Source: Halomonas daqiaonensis | Lineage (GTDB): Bacteria; Pseudomonadota; Gammaproteobacteria; Pseudomonadales; Halomonadaceae | Direction of reading: 5' to 3' | DNA: 64,000 nucleotides | Assembly: GCF_900109725.1 (NCBI RefSeq) | Contig: NZ_FOBC01000008.1 | Coordinates: forward strand, 117,507-181,506 | Part shown: positions 34,336-42,730 of the stretch, piece after piece | Layout of the letters: every line of letters begins with the position of its first letter | How positions within the stretch are numbered: position 1 is the stretch's first letter | Program-made: the position numbers and the translations under genes | Notes under the pieces: generated by a model | Databases searched by the model: none | What the model saw: the letters and a program-made list of their open reading frames with translations, nothing else | Told to the model about the DNA's origin: nothing

Positions 34336-36116
34336 CAGCTTACCTCGGCCGTCGCAAGGCGCAACCAATCTTCGTCATCGCGCCTTTCGACTTCGATGAC
34401 ACCGTCTTCGACAAAGTTCTTCAGCTGGCGGTAGAACGCCTCGACGTCGTCTGAAGTCGAGCCATCTCCGATCCCCAATTCCTGCGCCGCCTTCGCGGCC
34501 GAGATCCAGTCTTTCTGCTTTTCGAGCACTTCGATCAGGTCGGTCAATGTCGGCCTCCTTACCTCAGACTTGCGGGTTGGCGCGGATTTACGGCCGCGTT
34601 TGGCAGCTTGGTCCCTTTCGGCCTTCTCGGTCTTGATCCGCTCCAGAAGGGCCGAGGCGGGTTCGTCCTCGGGGTCCTGGGAGACGAGCTGGCCCGAGAA
34701 GGCTTTTTTCAGGATGGATTGGCGCAGGGCGTCGGCGCGGGTGAGGGCGGCGTCGATCTCGGCGTCCAGCGCGTCGGCGGCTTCGAGCCGGACGTCGAGA
34801 AGACGGGTGATTTCGGCTTGTTCGGCGGGAGAGCAGATCGGGACGGGGAGCGCCTTCAACACTGTTTTGTTGATTGAGGCTAGGTTTGTAGTCTGCTTGC
34901 CGCCCGCTTCGAAGTAATCGCGGCCATAGCTGTTGCCCCACTGCGAGACGAATACGGACCACCCCTTGTCGTGACGAAATGGCGTAGCGCGGAACACATG
35001 GTTCTGAGTGATGCAAATTTCGATCTGATCTTCCCAAATCCAACCACGGCCCAGTTTGTCGCGGTCGCCACCTTCGTTAAATAGGATGTCCCAGGTGCGC
35101 AGACTGAGCGCAGACAGTTGTGACTTTTCGACCGGCATCGTCTTGATCTCGGCAAGGTCCAAATGACCGCGCTGGACATTGGCGACGCGAAGGTAAGGGG
35201 TCTCGACGGGGTCCTCGAGTTTGCGCGCTTTGCTAACCGACATTCCTGACCCAATATGCGCGATGTCATTCAAGCGGACGTAAACCCAACAACTTGGCAT
35301 CTTCGGCAGCACGGCGCGCTCTGCTTCAGTCAATGCGCCACTGGGTTTGTATGTCTCGGGTTTCCGTGGCTTTGGCCCTTTCGAGCCGTCGCTTTTCCAC
35401 GTGGCCACAGCATCTTGCCAGCGCTGAAATTCGCACTCGTGCCATGCGTCTCGGTCTTTCTCAAGGCGGGCGAGGAGGGTTTTGGGGTCTTCCAGCTTGT
35501 CGGCATTCTGCGTGCGCCAGTCCGCGGTGAGGCGGCCTTCGAACGCGGATTTCAGCAGGGACTGGCCGTAGAGGCCGAGGGATTTTTTTGCCGCTTGCAG
35601 ACTTTCGATGCCCTTATCTATCTCATCGAAGAGCACCTCTACCCGCTCTACTATGCGACGCTGTTCGTTGAGGGGAGGCAAGGGAAATAAACAGCGTTTT
35701 AAGAAGCCAAAATGTCTTGAATAGCCTCGATTAGGAAGCTTTATAGCAAAGTACAGGTGATAGAAAAACCTTGGAAACAGGCCATTAGCCACCTTTAAAA
35801 CCTTCACTCCGTCAGCTCCTGGAGCAAAATCTTTCTTCACGAACTTTAAGCACCTCGTATGATCACCAAAAAGCAGCAGTGGTTCTTCAACCTCTATTAT
35901 TTTTGTCTCATCGTTAGTGAAGCCGCTATAAAAAGACGCTCCTTGATCAATCACAGGCCAATTACCTTCAGACAAATATTCTTTCTGAGGTATTTTCTTG
36001 CCAGCCGTTGAAATGATTTCGAAAATCTCGTCAAAACTAGCATATAGCCAGTATTTTGGAATATCAGGCGAAACAGGCGTCCATTCGTCCGTAGCAGTAG
36101 GCTTTGCGTGATTCAT
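34335..36116 (-). CDS. hsdS: Type I restriction-modification specificity subunit HsdS
   Basis: A 593-residue specificity subunit with two target recognition domains, each ending in the typical conserved helix: LPPLNEQRRIVERVEVLFDE (about 140-185) and CSPAEQAEITRLLDVRLEAA (about 430-455). The second is followed by QSILKKAFSGQLVSQ. The last 90 residues (AKRGRKSAPTRKSEVRRPTL, then a helix-rich segment) are an extension beyond the usual C-terminus. The start overlaps the hsdR stop by one base (TAATG). The two TRDs set a bipartite methylation site that cannot be read from sequence alone. Confidence 0.93.
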   Translation of the reverse strand: MNHAKPTATDEWTPVSPDIPKYWLYASFDEIFEIISTAGKKIPQKEYLSEGNWPVIDQGASFYSGFTNDETKIIEVEEPLLLFGDHTRCLKFVKKDFAPGADGVKVLKVANGLFPRFFYHLYFAIKLPNRGYSRHFGFLKRCLFPLPPLNEQRRIVERVEVLFDEIDKGIESLQAAKKSLGLYGQSLLKSAFEGRLTADWRTQNADKLEDPKTLLARLEKDRDAWHECEFQRWQDAVATWKSDGSKGPKPRKPETYKPSGALTEAERAVLPKMPSCWVYVRLNDIAHIGSGMSVSKARKLEDPVETPYLRVANVQRGHLDLAEIKTMPVEKSQLSALSLRTWDILFNEGGDRDKLGRGWIWEDQIEICITQNHVFRATPFRHDKGWSVFVSQWGNSYGRDYFEAGGKQTTNLASINKTVLKALPVPICSPAEQAEITRLLDVRLEAADALDAEIDAALTRADALRQSILKKAFSGQLVSQDPEDEPASALLERIKTEKAERDQAAKRGRKSAPTRKSEVRRPTLTDLIEVLEKQKDWISAAKAAQELGIGDGSTSDDVEAFYRQLKNFVEDGVIEVERRDDEDWLRLATAEVS

Positions 36117-38866
36117 TATGCCGATAACGCCTTATTAATTTCAGTCATCATATCGTCCATACCATCGCCAAAGAGGGCGTACATTTGCCCCAGACCGCCT
36201 CGGCAGTCAAAAGGGGCCATATCGAGATCGTCGCGCTCGATGGTAAAGGAGGTGGCGAGATGGTCGCGAATCATGCGCAGCCATTCCATCTGTTCCTCGG
36301 TGAATTTCTCGCCCGCTCCGGAATGACGGTTAAGCACCCAGTTCTGAAAGTTGCGCCGCACGCGCTCGGAATGGCGGGTGAGCGTTGCATCTAGCCCTGT
36401 TACCCGGCGGATCAGCGCCACGAGGGCTGTCAGATCGCTAGCGGGGTTGTTGCCCTTGTAGTCGTCCAGATACGCATAGGCGCGCCAGACGTTGAGCGGA
36501 GCGAGGCGCGGGCGATCCTCGGTCAGTTTCTTCAGCACTTCCTTGACCATGGCGTAGGTGACCTCGGACCGACGGGCGGGGGTGTTAAAGTATATTGACA
36601 GCGCCTCGATCTCGTCGCGGTTTTCGGTCAGGTACTCCTCGAATTCCCGCGCGATCTGCTTGGCGTTTTCGGCCACGTCGCCCGCCCACTCGGCGCGCAG
36701 AAGCGTGTCGAGGTTGTCATGGTCGATGGTCTGTTCGTTGTCGCGCCGGATCGTCTCCATCAGATTGATGAGCGGGCCGGTGAAGACGTTGGCGGCTTGT
36801 TTGATGCGTTCCTCGCGCGCAGCCTGCATAGCGGCATCATCCGGCTCGGGGTGGCCCGCGGCCTTGGCGTCGGCCTCCACTTTATCGGGGTCTATGGCAT
36901 CGAAGAGGTCGCGCACGATGGCTGTGAGAGGCTTACCCGCCTCAGTCGCGATCTTCTCTTGGTCCTCGGCGCCGAGCTTATTGTCAAGCCGTGCGAGGCG
37001 AGCGGCGAGAGAACTGACGGACTCCTCCGACCGGTCCCCCATCATCAACCCCATGGCGAGATCTTTGAATGGAATCGATGGCTTGGTGTCTAGCGGTTGG
37101 CTAGCCGTCTTCAGCGATTTGGTCACGCCGACCGCGTCGACGATGACATAATGGGTTTTGGCCTGGGCCGAGGGAGAGACCTTTTTCAGGTCATCGTGTT
37201 TCAGAACACGGGTGCCACGGCCCTTCATTTGCTCGAAGTAGGTCTTCGACTTCACGTCGCGCATGAAGATCAGGCATTCGAGTGCTTTGACGTCGGTACC
37301 GGTGGCAATCATGTCCACGGTGACGGCGATGCGCGGGTAGTAGTCGTTGCGGAAGGCCGACAGCGAGGATTTCGGATTCTTCGCGCCGTTGGTGATCTTG
37401 CGGCAAAAATCGTTGCCTTCGCCGAACTCTTGCCGGACGGTTTGGATGATGTCGTCGGCGTGGCTATCGGTCTTAGCGAAGATCAGCGTTTTCGGCAATT
37501 CTTTCCGACCGGGGAAGATCTCCGTCCACTTGTCACGAAAGGCGCGGATTACCGTGCGAATCTGGTCGGGGTTCACGACGGAGCGGTCGAGCTGGGTCGC
37601 GGCATAGGCCTGTTCCTCGTCCTGTGTCTCCCAGCGGCGGGCGCGGGTTTCACGCTCACGCTTCTCGACCAGTTGCTCCGCCTTCAGCGTCTCACCTCCC
37701 CAGCTGATCTCGGTCTCAATCAGGTAGATTTCATTGCCGACGTTGACCTTGTCGGCGACGGCCTTCTCATGGGTGTACTCGCTAACGACGTTCTTTTGGA
37801 AGAACCCATAGGTGCGGTTGTCGGGCGTGGCGGTCAGGCCGACCAAGTAGGCGTCGAAATATTCGATGACCTGGCGCCAGAGGTTGTAGATGGAGCGGTG
37901 GCATTCATCGATGACCACCACGTCAAAGTATTCTGGCGGCAGCTTGGAATTGTAGACGACCGGCAGTGGTTCCTTGCGGCGCCATTTCTGCTCGGCCGGA
38001 TTTTCGTCTTCTGCGCCTTCTTTCAGTTCTTCGCCCTTTAGCGTGGCGTACATGCGCTGGATCGTTGAGATGACGACCTGGCTGTCGTTCGCGATTGAGG
38101 GTGAGGTCAGCCGCTGGACGTTGTAGAGTTCGGTGAACTTGCGGTTGTCGTCGTTCGGGATAAAGGCCATGAACTCCTGTTCGGCCTGCTCGCCGAGATT
38201 CTTTGTGTCGACGAGGAACAGGATGCGGCGCGCGCCCGCGTGTTTGATCAACCGGTATACTTGTGTGATCGCGGTGAAGGTCTTGCCCGACCCGGTCGCC
38301 ATCTGGACTAGGGCGCGTGGTTTGTCTGTCTTGAGTGAGGCTTCGAGGTTCGTTATCGCCTTGATCTGACAGTCGCGCAGGCCATCCGGGTTAAGATCCG
38401 GCAGGGCCGCGATGCCCGTGCGCAGGCTCTTAGGGGCCTGTGCCCAGGATTTCAGGGTTTCTGGTCGGTGAAAGGTGAAGACCTCGCGCGAGCGCGGATT
38501 CGGATCGCGGGCGTTGGTGAAGCGGGTGACTTGGCCTGTGCTCTCGTAGAGGAACGGGAGCGGTTCGGCGTTGGTGACCCATTTCAACTTGGCGTTGGCG
38601 TAACCCTCGGATTGTTCTTCGACGGAGGTCAGGCGGACTCCCCAATTGTCAGGCTTGGCTTCAACCACACCGACCGCTTGCCTGTCGGCGAATAGGACGT
38701 AGTCGGCGGGCCCGATATCTGTCTGGTACTCGCGGACGGCTACGCCAAGGCCGACATTGAAATCGAGCGCGTCCTTGTCCTGAACATGCCAACCGGACGC
38801 CCGTAGGCGTTCATCGATCCGGTCCCGGGCGACCTGCTCTGGTGTTTGGTTGACGTCACATGACAT
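36116..38866 (-). CDS. hsdR: Type I restriction endonuclease subunit HsdR
   Basis: A 916-residue motor and nuclease. The N-terminal PD-(D/E)xK nuclease has Asp55 and Glu69-x-Lys71 (ADYVLFADRQAVGVVEAK). The helicase has Walker A ATGSGKTFTAI (190-200), DECH (320-323), and a C-terminal helicase lobe with motif VI-like EQMKGRGTRVL. A C-terminal HsdM-binding helical region follows. It opens the five-gene operon; a weak AAGG site precedes the ATG. All catalytic residues are present, so the enzyme should translocate and cut unmodified DNA. Confidence 0.95.
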   Translation of the reverse strand: MSCDVNQTPEQVARDRIDERLRASGWHVQDKDALDFNVGLGVAVREYQTDIGPADYVLFADRQAVGVVEAKPDNWGVRLTSVEEQSEGYANAKLKWVTNAEPLPFLYESTGQVTRFTNARDPNPRSREVFTFHRPETLKSWAQAPKSLRTGIAALPDLNPDGLRDCQIKAITNLEASLKTDKPRALVQMATGSGKTFTAITQVYRLIKHAGARRILFLVDTKNLGEQAEQEFMAFIPNDDNRKFTELYNVQRLTSPSIANDSQVVISTIQRMYATLKGEELKEGAEDENPAEQKWRRKEPLPVVYNSKLPPEYFDVVVIDECHRSIYNLWRQVIEYFDAYLVGLTATPDNRTYGFFQKNVVSEYTHEKAVADKVNVGNEIYLIETEISWGGETLKAEQLVEKRERETRARRWETQDEEQAYAATQLDRSVVNPDQIRTVIRAFRDKWTEIFPGRKELPKTLIFAKTDSHADDIIQTVRQEFGEGNDFCRKITNGAKNPKSSLSAFRNDYYPRIAVTVDMIATGTDVKALECLIFMRDVKSKTYFEQMKGRGTRVLKHDDLKKVSPSAQAKTHYVIVDAVGVTKSLKTASQPLDTKPSIPFKDLAMGLMMGDRSEESVSSLAARLARLDNKLGAEDQEKIATEAGKPLTAIVRDLFDAIDPDKVEADAKAAGHPEPDDAAMQAAREERIKQAANVFTGPLINLMETIRRDNEQTIDHDNLDTLLRAEWAGDVAENAKQIAREFEEYLTENRDEIEALSIYFNTPARRSEVTYAMVKEVLKKLTEDRPRLAPLNVWRAYAYLDDYKGNNPASDLTALVALIRRVTGLDATLTRHSERVRRNFQNWVLNRHSGAGEKFTEEQMEWLRMIRDHLATSFTIERDDLDMAPFDCRGGLGQMYALFGDGMDDMMTEINKALSA

Positions 38867-39223
38867 TCACTAAAGCCTTAAATTCAATAAGCTTTTTAAT
38901 GATAGCGACCGGCTCCTGAAGACACAATTGTCTATCGGGTGAGATTAGCTGTGACAGCGTCACCTCGAAGCGCTGCGCCCCTCATGCCGTGGCTCCCGAA
39001 GGCTCCACCCTATGGGAGATCAGCCCCTCAGACTCCGCCCGGGCTAACTACTCAAAACTGCAATCTATGCAAAAAAAAAAAGCAGCGATCCCTGTGAGCC
39101 AAAAATGTCTTTGCCTAAGCCGCCCCGACAGGAGCGGTATTGGCTTATGCTACGAATAGCTGACTCGCAAACCACCCTAGCAAAAGCTGATGGCTGACTC
39201 GTAAGTCTAAAGTAATACTTTTT
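38867..39223. other. Non-coding region upstream of hsdR
   Basis: About 357 bases between hsdR and the YqaJ exonuclease gene, both on the minus strand. A run of 12 or so A bases lies at about 39,067. It must contain the hsd operon promoter. No gene is seen. Confidence 0.5.
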
Positions 39224-39835
39224 CTAGGCTATAGCGATGACCGACATGCGGCGTTCCATTTCCTCGTAGAACGCGTCGACCCGCTCGGCGATGGTGCGGA
39301 TCAGCGCTTCATCCCGGTAGGCCCGCTTCACGAACAGCGGCATGCCGGGCCAGTAGCTGACGAAGTCGATCCATTCCCGCTCGCTGACCCACAGGCCACC
39401 CTGGCACTGGGCCACGTGCTCCTGGGGTAGCGCTCCCTCGAGCAGCAGCTCAATCTGGTACTTGGGCAGCTTGGTCTTGATCTCGGCCAGGCCACAGCTA
39501 TCTACCAGGCAGTCCGGTGAGTAGCCCACCCCGTGGTTGAGGATGATGCCAACCTGCTCCAGGCGGGGCAAGCCAGTGGCCTCGTGATAGAGCTCGCGGG
39601 CCACGGGCTCCAGCTCATGCCCCCGCTGGGTGTGGGCATTGCCTTGGAAGGCATCGGAGGGCTCACCGGTGATGCGCTCACCGATCAGCTGGTGCATGTA
39701 GCTCAGTGCGCCGGCACCGAAGCCGGCCGGCCCCTTGCCCTTGACCAACAGGGTCTTCAGCTCGGACATGGTGATGATGCCCAGGCGTGCGGCATGCCAC
39801 TCGGGCGTGCCCTGTTCCAGTGTCAGGATCTGCAT
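39224..39835 (-). CDS. YqaJ / lambda-type exonuclease
   Basis: A 203-residue nuclease of the YqaJ viral recombinase family. The N-terminal QGTPEWHAARLGIITMSEL is the family signature. The PD-(D/E)xK core is visible as NHGVGYSPDCLVDSCGLAEI followed by KTKLPKY (Asp, Glu, Lys), and QCQGGLWVSEREWIDFVSYW follows. It degrades one strand of duplex DNA 5' to 3' so that a single-strand annealing protein can recombine the ends. It works with the ERF protein encoded upstream. An AAGGAGATC site precedes the ATG. Confidence 0.9.
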   Translation of the reverse strand: MQILTLEQGTPEWHAARLGIITMSELKTLLVKGKGPAGFGAGALSYMHQLIGERITGEPSDAFQGNAHTQRGHELEPVARELYHEATGLPRLEQVGIILNHGVGYSPDCLVDSCGLAEIKTKLPKYQIELLLEGALPQEHVAQCQGGLWVSEREWIDFVSYWPGMPLFVKRAYRDEALIRTIAERVDAFYEEMERRMSVIAIA

Positions 39836-39912
39836 GACGATCTCCTTTTCGATGACACGGCATAGGCAGCGAGGGGCTGCCCCCTCGCTGGCCGGTCAGT
39901 GACGTTGATGGA

Positions 39913-40650
39913 TCAGTGGTGTTGACGATCGGGCCTGGCGCGCTTCTGCAGGGAGGCCCGGAGCTTGTCGAAATCACTGCGCGGTACCCGCTCGGCCTCG
40001 CCGTACTTGCCGACGAACCATTCCTGGGTGGCAGGGGGACAGACAGCGATCAGTTGCCTGAGCTGCCCTGCCTGGAAGGACGTGACGAGTTTCACCGGGG
40101 CGGACGCCTGGCCGTTGTCGTCCTGGCCGCGGGTGGTGATGTTGAGCAGGGCGCAGAGTACATAGCGCTTGCCGTAGCTGGTCGAGGAACCGAAGGCCTG
40201 GACGGCATTCTTGCTGCCGCTGGTATCCGCCGGCAGCAGCATGCTGGTCTCCTCGCGGTGGCCGTCCTGGTGCATCAGCACCCCGGTGACCTGGATGCCG
40301 CGCTCCTGGGTCTGGATCCGGAAGCTCACCGCGAAGCCGTGCTTCTGCATGATCGGACGCACGGTGTCGACGATGTCCTCCAGCGTGGCGTAGGCGCCGT
40401 TGTTGCCCTGGCCGCGCTCGGCAATGCTCGGTAGTTCGGTCTGCATGGCTGCCATGGCGGCGCTGTAGGCCATCAGCGCCTGGCGATCGAGCACGCGCTC
40501 CTGCATCTGTAAGAGACGCTCCATCTTGTCGATGTCGACCTCGGGATTGAGGGCGGCGCGCTCGATCACCTTGATGATTGACGTGCTCTCCTGAAGGGGC
40601 TGGGTGACGGGTGTCTTGCCGTTGGCGTCGGGGGGGATGGGAGTGGCCAT
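39913..40650 (-). CDS. ERF family single-strand annealing protein
   Basis: A 245-residue ERF-type recombinase. Diagnostic segments are ERAALNPEVDIDKMERLLQM, FDAMAAMQ-like AYSAAMAAMQTELPSIAERG, YATLEDIVDTVRPIMQKHGF, and KNAVQAFGSSTSYGKRYVLC, then LLNI. ERF anneals complementary single strands and pairs with a YqaJ-type exonuclease, 77 bases downstream. An AAGGAGATCCCC site precedes the ATG. Such pairs allow phages and integrative elements to recombine with related elements and acquire cargo. Confidence 0.92.
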   Translation of the reverse strand: MATPIPPDANGKTPVTQPLQESTSIIKVIERAALNPEVDIDKMERLLQMQERVLDRQALMAYSAAMAAMQTELPSIAERGQGNNGAYATLEDIVDTVRPIMQKHGFAVSFRIQTQERGIQVTGVLMHQDGHREETSMLLPADTSGSKNAVQAFGSSTSYGKRYVLCALLNITTRGQDDNGQASAPVKLVTSFQAGQLRQLIAVCPPATQEWFVGKYGEAERVPRSDFDKLRASLQKRARPDRQHH

Positions 40651-40660
40651 GGGGATCTCC

Positions 40661-40846
40661 TTACTGGTAGCGGTTGATGACGTCCTGGAGCTGGTCGGTA
40701 GGGACCGGCTCCAGCGACACGACCACGCGGTAGAGATGGCCCTTGGCCAGCACGTGGGTCTGGGCTTGGTGCTCCCTGGCCTCCAGCAGCTGACGGGTCA
40801 GCTGGGTCAGGGCGCGGCAGATCTCAAAGGTCATGGGCGGTTGCAT
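40661..40846 (-). CDS. Small hypothetical protein in the recombination module
   Basis: A 61-residue frame (MQPPMTFEICRALTQLTRQL, then LEAREHQAQTHVLAKGHLYR and VVVSLEPVPTDQLQDVINRYQ). A GGAGG lies six bases upstream of ATG 40,846. It ends ten bases before the ERF gene's start, in the same direction. Tight spacing and a good ribosome site argue that it is real. No family recognised. Confidence 0.65.
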   Translation of the reverse strand: MQPPMTFEICRALTQLTRQLLEAREHQAQTHVLAKGHLYRVVVSLEPVPTDQLQDVINRYQ

Positions 40847-40965
40847 CGGCACCTCCAGAAACGCAAACGCCCGGCCGTGGTGGGCCGGGCGCTATGCCGT
40901 GGTGTGGGAACGGGGATGAAGATGGTGAAAAGAGGAGCGAGCCGTGACGCAAGGCTCCCTGAGGA

Positions 40966-41934
40966 TCAGCTGACCAATGCCATGGCGGACGTCAGGGCCT
41001 TGTCCTTGAGGCTGGCCCCCTGGCCGAACCAGGCAGAGTCCATGCGATAGTCGTTGCTGCGTGCGCGCTTGTCGTGGTCCACGTACTCGGTGATGGCGTT
41101 GAGCAGGCCCCAGGCGGTGCCTTGCGCGGTGCACAGTCGGGCGCCACGCCCCTCGCCATGGAACAGCTTCTGCACGCGGTTGAGCGCACGAACGTTGGGC
41201 AGCTTGGAGGGATCGTCCAGCGGCGCCTCGGCGTTGCAGATCACCGACTGAAAGTAGGTCTTGATCTCCTCCTGGCTGACCTTGCGCTCGGCCAGGGCCT
41301 TCATGCGGTACATGAAGTCGTCCCATTGCGAGACCGAGATGCCCAGCTGCTGCTTGACGCGCTGGGGATTGAACTCGGTGCTGTGCGGTACCTTCACGCC
41401 CTGGGCCATGCCGTCCACGGCGATGGTCAGGGTGTTGTTGCACACCACCCGTACCGAGGTGGGCGTGGCCACCGTCGCCAGCGAGCCATCACAGGAGGTC
41501 GCCAGCAGCAGGTAGGCGTTGACCTGGTCCTGGCCCTTCAGGGCGGTACCCAGGCCGCTGCGGGCCAGTGCCCAGAACTTGCGCCCGCCCTTCAGCACCC
41601 CGGCGGTTTCCAGCTCATAGCCCGCGTACTCGGTCAAGTCCCGGTAGAACTCCAGGACCTCCTCGGGCTGCACCACCTTGTAGCGCTGCGAGACCACCGA
41701 CAGTGGCGTCCGAGTGTCGGAGCGGTAGAGCACCTTCTGTTCCGGGAAGGAGTGGATGCTGCCTAGGTGCCCCGCACCATCGTCGATGAAACGCACCGGA
41801 GACGCCTCGATGTGCCAGTTCATGCCGGCCTGCTGCCGCCAGACCTCCAGCGGTTGATGACGCGACAACTGCTGCCCCAGGCCATGCCAGGGGGTGTCGC
41901 CGACGTAGGCCATCTGTTCGAGTTGATGTGCCAT
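40966..41934 (-). CDS. DUF932 domain protein
   Basis: A 322-residue protein beginning MAHQLEQMAYVGDTPWHGLG, the DUF932 (phage/plasmid-like protein, LambdaA0061-like) opening. Further family segments are DFYRDL-like EEVLEFYRDLTEYAGYELET, FWALARSGLG, and NTLTIAVDGMAQGVKVPHST. The ATG at 41,934 has a GGAGG site; the open frame continues to 42,030. DUF932 genes often sit beside exonuclease and annealing genes in integrative elements and plasmids. The function is unknown; a recombination or anti-restriction role is sometimes suggested. Confidence 0.87.
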   Translation of the reverse strand: MAHQLEQMAYVGDTPWHGLGQQLSRHQPLEVWRQQAGMNWHIEASPVRFIDDGAGHLGSIHSFPEQKVLYRSDTRTPLSVVSQRYKVVQPEEVLEFYRDLTEYAGYELETAGVLKGGRKFWALARSGLGTALKGQDQVNAYLLLATSCDGSLATVATPTSVRVVCNNTLTIAVDGMAQGVKVPHSTEFNPQRVKQQLGISVSQWDDFMYRMKALAERKVSQEEIKTYFQSVICNAEAPLDDPSKLPNVRALNRVQKLFHGEGRGARLCTAQGTAWGLLNAITEYVDHDKRARSNDYRMDSAWFGQGASLKDKALTSAMALVS

Positions 41935-42001
41935 GAGAAACCTCCAGGACGAAAAAAACCGGCAGGTCGCCGGCAGTGAGGGAGAAAGTGAGGTGATGGG
42001 A

Positions 42002-42319
42002 TCAGTCCAGTACCCGAAAGGCGTGGCCACACCCCAGGCAGAGCCAGGGTGAGCCTTCGCCGGGAGGAAACAGGTGTTGGACCATCTGGTGGCCGGCGGC
42101 GGCCCCGGCGATACCGCTAGAGGCGGCGGCCATCACGGCAACGGCAACACGGCTGAGGGGGAAGTGCGCTGAGGAAGCCGGTAACCGACCAGGCGAGTAG
42201 AGCGCTGCATAGGCGCCCTTGAGGGAGCCGGCCAACGCGCCGGTAGCCGTCCCCAACTTGCGGACGGTCTCGAGATTGATCACGCGCTGCGAGACACAGC
42301 GCGAGCAGGGTGGGGGCAT
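42002..42319 (-). CDS. Small Cys-pair, Gly/Ala-rich hypothetical protein
   Basis: A 105-residue protein with a CxxC pair at each end (PPPCSRCVSQRV near the N-terminus and LCLGCGHAFRVLD at the C-terminus) and a hydrophobic Ala/Gly-rich middle (VAVAVMAAASSGIAGAAAGH). It could be a zinc-binding protein with a membrane-associated helix pair. AGGAG lies eight bases upstream. It is the first gene of the DUF932-ERF-YqaJ unit. I do not recognise the family, though similar small genes sit beside DUF932 in other elements. Confidence 0.6.
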   Translation of the reverse strand: MPPPCSRCVSQRVINLETVRKLGTATGALAGSLKGAYAALYSPGRLPASSAHFPLSRVAVAVMAAASSGIAGAAAGHQMVQHLFPPGEGSPWLCLGCGHAFRVLD

Positions 42320-42730
42320 GTCATGTCTCCTGTGCCTGCGGAAGAAGCCTGGGAAGGACTGGGCTCACTGGAGTGATATAGGTCTCAATTCTTTTGCACT
42401 TGAACACTGAGGCCGCCGACTCTGTTTACGGATAACCCGCTCAAATTGTAAAGCGAAAGCTAATTTAAAACACTCTGGAATGACTGCTTGCTCTCAGCTT
42501 GATATTAAGTGGAAGGAAAAATAAAGCTAAGCTAAGTTTTAATCTCGAGTCTTTGATATTTCCGGATCGTGTTATTTCTTTAAACCTTGGTGGCGACTGG
42601 CGGTCATCAGTGGTGGTGCCCCTTAAGGCAGTGTCTTCCATCTACTTTGCTAGAAGAAGATCTAATCCAAACGGTTGGTATTAGTAAGAAATATGCAATT
42701 ATTAGAGCACAGAGCGGGGAGAGGCCGGCC
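42320..42730. other. AT-rich divergent control region before the giant-protein operon
   Basis: About 410 bases. The GC content drops sharply at 42,440-42,590 compared with both sides. No gene is supported; a long frame that opens at 42,587 lacks a ribosome site. It must hold the promoters of the recombination unit and the giant-protein operon. Confidence 0.5.
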
